Shown: positions 8,825 to 18,412 of the stretch, in pieces
How positions within the stretch are numbered: the first letter of the stretch is position 1
Layout of the letters: every line of letters begins with the position of its first letter
Source of the DNA: DATJLY01 sp035604195
Lineage (GTDB): Bacteria; Pseudomonadota; Alphaproteobacteria; ATCC43930; CGMCC-115725
Assembly: GCA_035604195.1 (NCBI GenBank)
Contig: DATNIY010000031.1
Span: 16,032-80,031, forward strand
Direction: 5' to 3'
DNA length: 64,000 nucleotides
The notes under the pieces: model-generated
What the model was told of the DNA's origin: nothing
The model's database searches: none
The model's input: only the letters and a program-made list of their open reading frames with translations
Translations under genes and position numbers: made by a program

Positions 8825-8980
8825 ATGACGCGTGCGGAAAAGCTGATCCTCAAGGAGTTGCTCGAGGTCTTGACTGCGAGCCACAAGGCAACGCTCGCCG
8901 CGCTCGACCGGGCGGAACGCGAGGTCGCCGCAACCCGCGCCTATTTCGGCGCAAAGCGGCCGGCGCTGGCGCAATCATGA
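8825..8980 (+). CDS. Hypothetical small protein (51 aa)
   Basis: A 51-residue ORF starting MTRAEKLILKELLEVLTASHK, predicted mostly helical and amphipathic, with an (A)LDRAEREVAATRAYFG segment. It overlaps the next small ORF by ATGA at 8977-8980, so the two are probably translationally coupled. I recognise no family. Support comes from the overlap, the coding-like composition and the neighbour; it is too short to be sure. Confidence 0.45.
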   Translation: MTRAEKLILKELLEVLTASHKATLAALDRAEREVAATRAYFGAKRPALAQS

Positions 8981-9183
8981 GCTTCGCCGACAAGGTGCTC
9001 GACGCGCTCCGGAATGCGGTCCTGCTCGAGTCCCGCATCACCGTGCTCGCCGACAGCGTCGGCGATCTCGCGAAGGACATCCGCGACATCGACCGCCGCC
9101 TGGTGCGGGTCGAAACAGTGATCGAGATCGGCACCAAGGGCGGCTTCTCGAGCCGCCCGCCGGAGATCGAGAAGGGAGGCTGA
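8977..9183 (+). CDS. Hypothetical small coiled-coil protein (68 aa)
   Basis: A 68-residue ORF starting MSFADKVLDALRNAVLLESRI. Residues about 10-50 form a heptad-like helix (LLESRITVLADSVGDLAKDIRDIDRRLVRVETVIEI, cited in part) typical of a short coiled coil, followed by a Gly/Ser/Pro-rich tail. It starts within the stop of the 51-aa ORF and ends 6 bp before the convergent phoB stop. Function unknown. Confidence 0.5.
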   Translation: MSFADKVLDALRNAVLLESRITVLADSVGDLAKDIRDIDRRLVRVETVIEIGTKGGFSSRPPEIEKGG

Positions 9184-9189
9184 GCCGGC

Positions 9190-9882
9190 TCAGCCGGCGC
9201 TGACGTCGAGGGCGTAGCCGGCGGCGCGCACGGTCCGCACCAGATCGGGCTGGCCGCCGGCATTCAAGGCCTTGCGCAGGCGGCGGATGTGGACATCGAC
9301 GGTGCGCAGCTCGACCTCGGCGTCGCGGCCCCACACCGCATCCAGAAGCTGCTCGCGCGAGAAGACGCGGCCCGGCCGCTCCAAGAGGAAGCGCAGGAGC
9401 CGGAACTCGGTCGGGCCCAAATGCACCGGCTCGCCGGCGCGCGACACCCGATGCGCCGAGAGATCGAGCGCCACATTGCCGAAATTCAGCACCTCGGCCG
9501 AGGCGGAGGGCCGCGCCCGGCGGATGACGGCACGCAGGCGCGCAATGAGCTCGTTGGGGCTGAAGGGCTTCACCACATAATCGTCGGCGCCGCTGTCGAG
9601 GCCGCGCACGCGATCGCCTTCCTCGCCGCGCGCCGTCAGCATGATGATCGGGAGATCGCGCCAAGCGGGCGCCCGCCGGATCTGGCGGCACAGTTCGAGC
9701 CCCGAGAGCCGCGGCAGCATCCAGTCGAGCAGCACCGCATCGGGCTTGCCCTCCTTGAGCTGCAACAGCGCCTCCTCGCCGTCGCGCGCCTCGCTCACCG
9801 CGAAGCCTTCCTTCTCGAGGTTGTAGCGCAGCAGGGTCGACAACGCCGTTTCGTCCTCGACCACCAGAATGGATGGACGCAT
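9190..9882 (-). CDS. phoB: Phosphate regulon response regulator PhoB
   Basis: OmpR/PhoB-family regulator of 230 residues. The receiver has acidic residues at 10-11, phospho-acceptor Asp53 (LLDWMLP) and Lys105 (YVVKPF). The C-terminal winged helix contains HLGPTEFRLLRFLLERPGRVFSREQLLDAVWG and RTVDVHIRRLRKAL (cited in parts). It would activate Pho genes when phosphorylated by PhoR. It is the last gene of the phoR-pst-phoU unit; its ATG shares one base with the phoU TGA (TGATG at 9880-9884). Confidence 0.95.
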   Translation of the reverse strand: MRPSILVVEDETALSTLLRYNLEKEGFAVSEARDGEEALLQLKEGKPDAVLLDWMLPRLSGLELCRQIRRAPAWRDLPIIMLTARGEEGDRVRGLDSGADDYVVKPFSPNELIARLRAVIRRARPSASAEVLNFGNVALDLSAHRVSRAGEPVHLGPTEFRLLRFLLERPGRVFSREQLLDAVWGRDAEVELRTVDVHIRRLRKALNAGGQPDLVRTVRAAGYALDVSAG

Positions 9883-10613
9883 CAGGCCTGGTCCTCGCTG
9901 GTGCCGGGATCGGCGCCCACCGCCAGGCTGGTCCGGTCGCGCTTCGGCCGGATTTGGGTCAAGGCCGTGCCGTGCACGAGGAAGTAGACCGTCTCCGCGA
10001 TATTGGTCGTGTGGTCGCCGATGCGCTCGAGGTTCTTCGCCATGAACAGCAAATGGGTGCAGGCGGTGATGGTGCGCGGGTCCTCGAACATATAGGTCAG
10101 CAGCTCGCGGAACAGGCTCGTGTAGAGGTCGTCCATCTCCTCGTCGCGCAGCCACACGGCTATCGCCTTGTCGGCGTCGCGCTCGACATAGGCGTCGAGA
10201 ATGTCCTTGATCATGGCGCTGCCCAGCCGGCCCATGCGCTGGATCGCGCTCGCGGGCTTGACCGGCGGGATCTGGTCGAGGGCCATCGAGCGCTTGGCGA
10301 CGTTGGCGGCGTAATCGCCGATGCGCTCCAGATCGGTCGCGGTCTTGAGCGCGGCGATGATCTGGCGCAGGTCGCGCGCCATCGGTTGGCGCAGGGCGAG
10401 GAGGCGGACGACGAGGCTCTCCACCTCGCGTTCGAGCTCGTCGACACTGGTGTCGCTCTCGATCACCTGCGCCGCCAGCTCGCTGTCGCGCTTTGCGACC
10501 GCCTCCATGGACGAGGTGAGCTGGCTTTCGGCCCGCCCGCCCATCTCGGCGACGATGTTGTCGAGCCGCTGTAGATCCTGGTCGTAGCTCTTCATGATGT
10601 GCTCGGAGACCAT
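9882..10613 (-). CDS. phoU: Phosphate transport system regulator PhoU
   Basis: Peripheral cytoplasmic protein of 243 residues that links the Pst transporter to PhoR and keeps the regulon off when phosphate is plentiful. Two symmetrical three-helix PhoU repeats are visible, each with the metal-binding motif: DLERIGDYAANVAKR and NLERIGDHTTNIAE. The N-terminus HIMKSYDQDLQRLDNIVAEMG is typical. It lies 10 bp after pstB and overlaps phoB by one base. Confidence 0.95.
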   Translation of the reverse strand: MVSEHIMKSYDQDLQRLDNIVAEMGGRAESQLTSSMEAVAKRDSELAAQVIESDTSVDELEREVESLVVRLLALRQPMARDLRQIIAALKTATDLERIGDYAANVAKRSMALDQIPPVKPASAIQRMGRLGSAMIKDILDAYVERDADKAIAVWLRDEEMDDLYTSLFRELLTYMFEDPRTITACTHLLFMAKNLERIGDHTTNIAETVYFLVHGTALTQIRPKRDRTSLAVGADPGTSEDQA

Positions 10614-10623
10614 GGCTCGCTCC

Positions 10624-11484
10624 TCAGCCGAACCGCCCGGTGATGTAATCCTCGGTCTGCCGCTTCTGCGGATGGGTGAAGATCGCCTCCGTCTCGTCGA
10701 ACTCGATGAGCTCCCCGATATACATGAAGGCGGTGTAGTCCGAGGTGCGGGCCGCCTGCTGCATATTGTGGGTGACGATGACGATGCAATAGTCGGATTT
10801 CAATTCGGCAATCAGCTCTTCGACCCGTTGGGTCGAAATCGGGTCGAGCGCCGAGGCCGGCTCGTCGAGCAGCAGCACCTCGGGCTTCACCGCGATGGCG
10901 CGGGCGATGCACAGGCGCTGTTGCTGGCCGCCCGACAGCGAAAGGCCGTTCTGCTTGAGCTTGTCCTTGACCTCGTCCCACAGCCCGGCCCGGCGCAGGG
11001 CCTGCTCGACCCGCTCGTCGAGCTCGCTCGTCGAGAGCCGCTCATAGAGCCGGATGCCGAAGGCGATGTTGTCATAGATCGACATCGGAAAGGGCGTCGG
11101 CTTCTGGAACACCATTCCGACGCGGGCGCGCAGCAGATTCAAATCCTGGCCGGCGTCGAGAATGTTCTGGCCGTCGATCCGCACCTCGCCCGCGGCGCGC
11201 TGGTCGGGATAAAGCTCGTAGATGCGGTTCAGCACCCGGAGCAAGGTCGATTTGCCGCAGCCCGAGGGGCCGATGAAGGCGGTGACCCGCTTGTCGTAGA
11301 TCTCGATATCGATGCCCTTCAGCGCTTCGAAATTGCGGTAATAGAAGTGGAGGCCCCTGATCACGATCTTGGTCGACGGCTTCTCGAGCGGCGCCGGCCT
11401 GCCCGCGGGCACGACCGGCGCGGCGAGGGTTGGACGGGTCGGGGTGGGGGTGGGGATGGTCACGGGGGCGATGTCGATGGTCAT
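10624..11484 (-). CDS. pstB: Phosphate ABC transporter ATP-binding protein PstB
   Basis: ATPase of the high-affinity phosphate importer, 286 residues. Walker A is GPSGCGKST at 72-80, the signature LSGGQQQRLCIARAI is present, Walker B is VLLLDEPASALDP, and the switch His is in VTHNMQQAARTSD. The N-terminal 36 residues form a Pro/Thr-rich extension (IPTPTPTRPTLAAP) absent from E. coli PstB. Start ATG 11484 overlaps the pstA stop by four bases. Confidence 0.96.
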   Translation of the reverse strand: MTIDIAPVTIPTPTPTRPTLAAPVVPAGRPAPLEKPSTKIVIRGLHFYYRNFEALKGIDIEIYDKRVTAFIGPSGCGKSTLLRVLNRIYELYPDQRAAGEVRIDGQNILDAGQDLNLLRARVGMVFQKPTPFPMSIYDNIAFGIRLYERLSTSELDERVEQALRRAGLWDEVKDKLKQNGLSLSGGQQQRLCIARAIAVKPEVLLLDEPASALDPISTQRVEELIAELKSDYCIVIVTHNMQQAARTSDYTAFMYIGELIEFDETEAIFTHPQKRQTEDYITGRFG

Positions 11485-12323
11485 CTGCTGAAGCTGCTCC
11501 AGCTCACCAAGAGGCGCGCGATGATGTTGAGGACGAGGATGGTGAAGGTGATGAGGAGCGCCCCGCCCCAGGCAAGGCGCTGCCAGTCCGCATAGGGGCT
11601 CAGGGCGAATTGGAAGATGACCACCGGCAGATTGGCCATCGGCGCATTCATGTTGCTGCTCCAGAACTGGTTGTTGAGCGCGGTGAAGAGCAGCGGCGCG
11701 GTCTCGCCGGCGATGCGCGCGATCGCCAGCATGACGCCGGTGAGCATGCCCTGCAGCGCCGCCCGGTAGATCACTTTGATGACCACCTTCCATTGCGGCG
11801 CGCCCAAAGCGATCGCCGCCTCGCGCAGACCCACCGGCACCAGGGTCAGCATGTCCTCGGTGGTGCGGACGACGACGGGGATGACGATGATGGCGAGCGC
11901 CGCGCTGCCGGCCCAGGCCGAGAAATGGCCCATCGGCACCACCATGACCTGATAGACGAAGAGGCCGATGACGATCGACGGCGCGCTCAGCAAGATGTCG
12001 TTGACGAAGCGCACCACCGGAGCGAGCCGGCTGCCGCGGCCATACTCCGCCAGAAAGGTGCCGGTGAGCACGCCGATCGGCGTGCCGGCAAGCGTGGCGC
12101 AGACGGTCATCATCACGCTGCCATAGATCGCGTTGATCAGCCCGCCATTGCTGCCCGGCGGCGGCGTGGTCTTGGCGAAGAGGTCGGTGCTCAAGGCGGG
12201 CACGCCGTTCTTGAGCAGCGACCACAAGATGAGGAAGAGGATGACGAGGCCGGAGGCCGTGGCGAGGAGCGACAGCATCAGGATGACGGCGTTGGTGGCG
12301 CGGCGGCGGGCATAGACGGTCAT
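11481..12323 (-). CDS. pstA: Phosphate ABC transporter permease PstA
   Basis: Inner-membrane permease of 280 residues with about six transmembrane segments. The coupling-helix region reads GLREAAIALGAPQWKVVIKVI, followed by ARIAGETAPLLFTALNN, which is characteristic of PstA. It is translationally coupled to pstC through ATGA at 12320-12323 and to pstB at 11481-11484. Confidence 0.95.
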   Translation of the reverse strand: MTVYARRRATNAVILMLSLLATASGLVILFLILWSLLKNGVPALSTDLFAKTTPPPGSNGGLINAIYGSVMMTVCATLAGTPIGVLTGTFLAEYGRGSRLAPVVRFVNDILLSAPSIVIGLFVYQVMVVPMGHFSAWAGSAALAIIVIPVVVRTTEDMLTLVPVGLREAAIALGAPQWKVVIKVIYRAALQGMLTGVMLAIARIAGETAPLLFTALNNQFWSSNMNAPMANLPVVIFQFALSPYADWQRLAWGGALLITFTILVLNIIARLLVSWSSFSR

Positions 12324-13300
12324 TTCGCCGCGCGCTCCTCGATGCGCATCAGCATCAGCTTCGCCGCGGCGAGCACGACGAAGGTGATGACGAAGAGAAT
12401 GAGGCCCAATTCGATGAGCGAGGAGGTGTAGAGGTCGCCCACCGCCTCGGTGAACTCGTTGGCGAGCGTCGCCGAGATCGTGGTGCCGGGGGCGAGCAGC
12501 GAGGCCTGGATGCGGTGCGCGTTGCCGATGACGAAGGTGACCGCCATGGTCTCGCCGAGCGCGCGGCCCAACCCCAGCATGGCGCCGCCGACGATGCCAA
12601 CCCTGGTGTAGGGCAGGACGATGTCGCGGACGACCTCGGATGTCGTGGCGCCGACGCCATAGGCGCTCTCGCGCAGCATCGCCGGCACCGTCATGAACAC
12701 ATCGCGCGTCACCGCGGCGATGAAGGGCAGGATCATCACCGCCAGGATGAAGCCGGCGGTGAGGATGCCCAGGCCCAAGGGCGGCCCGGCGAAGAGCAGC
12801 CCCAGCCCCGGCACCGCGCCGAGCGTGGCAATGAGGAAGGGCTGCACCGTGACCTGCAGTACCGGCGCCAGTACGAAGAGCCCCCAGATACCGTAGATGA
12901 TGCTGGGAATGGCGGCCAGCAGCTCGATCAAGATGCCGATCGGCCGGCGCATCATGGGCGGGCACAGCTCGGTCAGAAAGACGGCGATACCCAGCGCCAC
13001 CGGCACGGCGAGGATCATGGCGACCAAGGAAGTGACGAGCGTGCCATAGACCGCCGGCAGGGCGCCGAAGACGTCCTTCACCGGGTTCCACGCCTGGCTC
13101 GCCAGGAAGCCGAAGCCGAAGGCCCTGACCGCGGGACCCGCGCCGATCGCCAGCGCTACCAGGACGGCGCCGAGCAGGCTCAGCACTCCCACCGCGAAAG
13201 CGCGGGTGGTGCTGCGGAAGACGAGGTCTTCGACGCGCTGCCGGCGCATGCGGCCGGACGGGACGCGGGCGGTCGCTTCGGTCGTGTTTATCGCCGCCAC
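12320..13300 (-). CDS. pstC: Phosphate ABC transporter permease PstC
   Basis: Permease of 326 residues with about six to seven hydrophobic segments. The PstC-type loop reads LRESAYGVGATTSEVVRDIV and is followed by GLGRALGETMAVTFVIGN. It starts with GTG at 13300, with GGAGG about 6 bp upstream. The normal upstream neighbour pstS (phosphate-binding protein) is absent; phoR is 128 bp away on the same strand. Confidence 0.94.
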   Translation of the reverse strand: MAAINTTEATARVPSGRMRRQRVEDLVFRSTTRAFAVGVLSLLGAVLVALAIGAGPAVRAFGFGFLASQAWNPVKDVFGALPAVYGTLVTSLVAMILAVPVALGIAVFLTELCPPMMRRPIGILIELLAAIPSIIYGIWGLFVLAPVLQVTVQPFLIATLGAVPGLGLLFAGPPLGLGILTAGFILAVMILPFIAAVTRDVFMTVPAMLRESAYGVGATTSEVVRDIVLPYTRVGIVGGAMLGLGRALGETMAVTFVIGNAHRIQASLLAPGTTISATLANEFTEAVGDLYTSSLIELGLILFVITFVVLAAAKLMLMRIEERAAK

Positions 13301-13419
13301 GGCGCCTCCGCCGAGGTCGGGCGAGATTTATTAGCGTTTTTCAAATACTTAACCCGAAAGAGCCGGACCCCTTATCGAGGCCCTTTCCAACTCTCGGCCT
13401 CAAGGAGTACCCGCGCTCC

Positions 13420-13437
13420 GTTGCGGTTTTATGACAG
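13420..13437 (-). promoter_or_regulatory. Candidate Pho box upstream of pstC
   Basis: On the minus strand this reads CTGTCATAAAACCGCAAC. The first half, CTGTCAT followed by AAAA, is a perfect alphaproteobacterial Pho half-site; the second half matches poorly. It overlaps the phoR stop and stands 120 bp before the pstC start in the 128-bp gap. Binding by PhoB is an inference. Confidence 0.35.
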
Positions 13438-14817
13438 CGCCGTTGCGGTCGGGAGATGGACCGTGAAGACCGAGCCGCGGCCCAATTCGCTCTCGATGTC
13501 GAGGGCGCCGCGGTGGTGGCTGACGATGTGCTTGACGATGGCGAGTCCCAGCCCGGTGCCGCCGAGCTCGCGCGAGCGCGCCGGGTCCGCGCGGTAGAAG
13601 CGCTCGGTCAGGCGCGGCAGCTGCTCGCGCGCGATCCCCTCGCCGTGATCGCGCACGGCGACCGCGACGGCAGCGTTGCGCTGGCCGCCGCGCCCGCCCG
13701 GCAGCGGCCGCGCGGAGCGGCGGATCGTGACCTCGACCGCGGTATCGCGCGCGCCATATTTGATCGCGTTGTCGATCAGATTTTGAAACACCTGGGCGAG
13801 CTCGTCGGCGTCGCCGAGCACCGCCGGCAGGTCCGGCGGCAAATCGAGGGCGATGCGCATGCCGCGCTGGGCAGCGCGCTGCTCGAGCGCCTGCGCCACC
13901 GTCTCGATCACCGGGGCGAGAGCGACGGCGCCGGTCGGCGGGCGGTGCTCATTGAGCTCGATGCGCGACAGCGACAGGAGGTCGTCGACAAGGCGGGTCA
14001 TGCGGCCGGCCTGCTCGGCCATGATGGCGAGGAAGCGGTCGCCCGCCGCCTTGTCGTCGCGGGCCGGGCCGCGCAGGGTTTCGATGAAGCCGACCAGGGT
14101 CGCCAAGGGCGTGCGCAGCTCATGGCTGGCATTGGCGACGAAATCGGCGCGCAACTGCTCGCTCCGCTTGATGGCGGTGAGGTCGTGCAGCATCAGCACC
14201 GCGGCGGCGCCATCCGCGGTGCGCGGCTGCAAGGGCGCGAGGCGTGCGCTTAGATGGCGCTCCACCGGACTCGGCACGTCGAATTCGGCGACGCGGTCGC
14301 CCTCGCCGCGCAGCACCGCATCGACCGCGGCCAGCACCGCCGGGTGACGGAGCGCGCCGGCGAGGTCGCGGTCGACGAGCCGATCGCCCAACAGCGCCGT
14401 CGCCGCGGCATTGGCGCTGACGACGCGGCGCGCCTCGTCGATGAGGATGAGCGGCTCGGGCAAGGCCGCCAGCACGGCGCGGGCGGCGCCGAGCTCGGCC
14501 TCGCTCGCCCGGATCCGCGCCCGCGCGCCGCGTGCCCAGCGCCCGACCGAACGCCAGAGCTCGCGCACCTCGAAGCTCGCGGTGTGAACCTCCGGGTTGG
14601 CGCGCTCGTCCGCCATCGCTGCGACGGCGTTCTTGATCGCCTCGAGCCCGGCGAGGAGCGGCCGCAGCAGCAGAAAGGTCGCAATATAGACGAAGACGAT
14701 CGCTACGAGCGCCGGCTCGGCCTCGAGCGCACCGAGCCAGACCAGCACCATCAGCGCCAGCAAGGCCGGCGCCGACAGCACCAATGCGCTGAGCAGGTGG
14801 CGTGGCTGAATGCGCAA
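13429..14817 (-). CDS. phoR: Phosphate regulon sensor histidine kinase PhoR
   Basis: Membrane-bound histidine kinase of 462 residues. Two transmembrane helices lie at about residues 7-30 and 36-52 with no large periplasmic loop, as in PhoR. A linker and PAS domain (residues about 105-215, PEPLILIDEARRVVSANAAA) precede the HisKA domain with phospho-acceptor His232 in NASHELRTPL. The ATPase domain shows NLIDNAIKYG (N box), DHGEGI (G1), TERFYR (F box) and GTGLGLAIVKHIV (G2). It would phosphorylate PhoB in this operon. Confidence 0.93.
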   Translation of the reverse strand: MRIQPRHLLSALVLSAPALLALMVLVWLGALEAEPALVAIVFVYIATFLLLRPLLAGLEAIKNAVAAMADERANPEVHTASFEVRELWRSVGRWARGARARIRASEAELGAARAVLAALPEPLILIDEARRVVSANAAATALLGDRLVDRDLAGALRHPAVLAAVDAVLRGEGDRVAEFDVPSPVERHLSARLAPLQPRTADGAAAVLMLHDLTAIKRSEQLRADFVANASHELRTPLATLVGFIETLRGPARDDKAAGDRFLAIMAEQAGRMTRLVDDLLSLSRIELNEHRPPTGAVALAPVIETVAQALEQRAAQRGMRIALDLPPDLPAVLGDADELAQVFQNLIDNAIKYGARDTAVEVTIRRSARPLPGGRGGQRNAAVAVAVRDHGEGIAREQLPRLTERFYRADPARSRELGGTGLGLAIVKHIVSHHRGALDIESELGRGSVFTVHLPTATALS

Positions 14818-14822
14818 ACCCG

Positions 14823-17096
<2,274 letters not shown>

Positions 17097-17120
17097 GGCG
17101 CGATGCTCCCTTTTTCTGCG

Positions 17121-17142
17121 AGTGTAGAGGAGACGCTACACT
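17121..17142. promoter_or_regulatory. Inverted repeat upstream of maeB, candidate operator
   Basis: AGTGTAG-N8-CTACACT is a perfect 7-bp inverted repeat located 25 bp upstream of the maeB ATG and immediately outside its putative Shine-Dalgarno region. The spacing and symmetry suit a dimeric regulator. In the right-hand repeat copy (19299-19320) one position of the symmetry is broken. No regulator can be named. Confidence 0.4.
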
Positions 17143-17237
17143 GGCGTCAAAGCCGTGACCCGATTTGACCCCGGCGGCGGCGGGGCAATAGGATCGCTTG
17201 GCGACGATGACGGTCGCAGGCGCCGAGGGGAGCGGGA

Positions 17238-17453
17238 ATGACGCAGGCCGAGACCGCGCAGCAGAATCATGTCTGGCGCTTCTTCCGCGCCGGCGGATTC
17301 GATCAGGTTCGGCTCGACAGCGGCGACGACATCGCGGCGCTCGCGACGCTCGACCTGATCGACCTCGATCACGACGGCTGCGGCCGGCGCCGGGGCGGTA
17401 ACCGGCAGACCGGGTGCATAGACGAGCCGCGCGCCGGATCGGATTCGGCATGA
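17238..17453 (+). pseudogene. Truncated 5' copy of the EF-hand-like membrane protein gene
   Basis: The first 47 codons match the start of the gene at 19416 (MTQAETAQQNHVWRFFRAGG and so on) with a 22-codon in-frame deletion; after position 17378 the homology ends and an unrelated tail of about 24 residues follows. The frame stays open to a TGA at 17451-17453 that overlaps the ATG of the first transglutaminase gene (ATGA). Only 71 of 724 residues remain, so it cannot do the parent's job, but its ribosome-binding site could drive coupled translation of the next gene. Confidence 0.85.
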
Positions 17454-18376
17454 GCCTCCTTACCGTGCGGCACGTCACCATCTACCGCTATGCGGATCCG
17501 GTCGAGCTGGGCGAGCATCGCATGATGTTCCGGCCACGCGAGAGCCACGACCTCCGCCTGATCGCGGCGCAGCTCGACATCGTGCCGCAGCCGACGCAGC
17601 TGCGCTGGGTGCACGACGTCTTCGACAACTCGGTCGCCGTCGCGACGTTCTCCGAGCGAACGAACGAACTCCGTTTTGACAGCACTGTCACGCTCGAGCA
17701 TATCGAAACCGAGCTGCCCGACTACGCCCTTGAGCCCGCGGCAGCAACCTATCCCTTCGCCTATGCGCGCGATGACCTGCCCAACCTCGCTCCGGCGCTG
17801 CAGCGGCAATCCCCCGCCGCTGACATCGATCGCTGGGCGGCGAGCTTCCTGGCGCCCTCCGTCTCGACCGACACCATCGCGCTGCTGCGCGCGATGACGG
17901 TCGGCATCCGAGAGCAGGTCGCCTATACGCGCCGCACCGAGCGAGGCGTGCAGACGCCGAGCGAAACCTTGCGGCGCGGCAGCGGCTCCTGTCGCGACTT
18001 CGCCTTGCTTATGATCGAGGGGGTGCGGTCCCTCGGCCTCGCCGCGCGCTTCGTCAGCGGCTATATCTTCGTGCCGAATGCCGAGCCTTCGGGCACGCTT
18101 GGCGGAGGCGCGACCCATGCCTGGCTGCAAGTCTACCTGCCGGGCGCGGGATGGGTCGATTTCGATCCGACCAACCGCATGATCGGCAACCGCAACCTCG
18201 TTCGCGTTGCGGTGGCGTGGGACCCGGCGCATGCCTTGCCGCTCTGGGGCAGCTTCATCGGAAGCGCCTCCTCCTTCCTCGGCATGGAGGTTGCCGTAAG
18301 CGTCGTCGACGGGACGCGCCCGGCTCAAGGGCGCTCGAATGGGAGAAAACGGCCTCGGACGTCATCGGCCACATAG
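17450..18376 (+). CDS. Transglutaminase-like cysteine peptidase family protein (first of pair)
   Basis: Cytoplasmic protein of 308 residues. The bacterial transglutaminase N-terminal beta domain occupies about 1-90 (LLTVRHVTIYRYADPVELGEH) and the papain-like core about 155-245. The full Cys-His-Asp triad is visible: Cys181 in GSGSCRDFALL, His223 in THAWLQVYL and Asp238 in VDFDPTN. Members are thought to be peptidases or transglutaminases; substrates are mostly unknown. The C-terminal 30 residues are basic and low complexity. ATG 17450 is chosen because the family N-terminus starts there; a GTG 12 codons earlier adds repeat-derived sequence. Confidence 0.88.
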   Translation: MSLLTVRHVTIYRYADPVELGEHRMMFRPRESHDLRLIAAQLDIVPQPTQLRWVHDVFDNSVAVATFSERTNELRFDSTVTLEHIETELPDYALEPAAATYPFAYARDDLPNLAPALQRQSPAADIDRWAASFLAPSVSTDTIALLRAMTVGIREQVAYTRRTERGVQTPSETLRRGSGSCRDFALLMIEGVRSLGLAARFVSGYIFVPNAEPSGTLGGGATHAWLQVYLPGAGWVDFDPTNRMIGNRNLVRVAVAWDPAHALPLWGSFIGSASSFLGMEVAVSVVDGTRPAQGRSNGRKRPRTSSAT

Positions 18377-18412
18377 GCGGCGCCTTGGCCGTCGCATCCC
18401 AAGAGGCACGTG

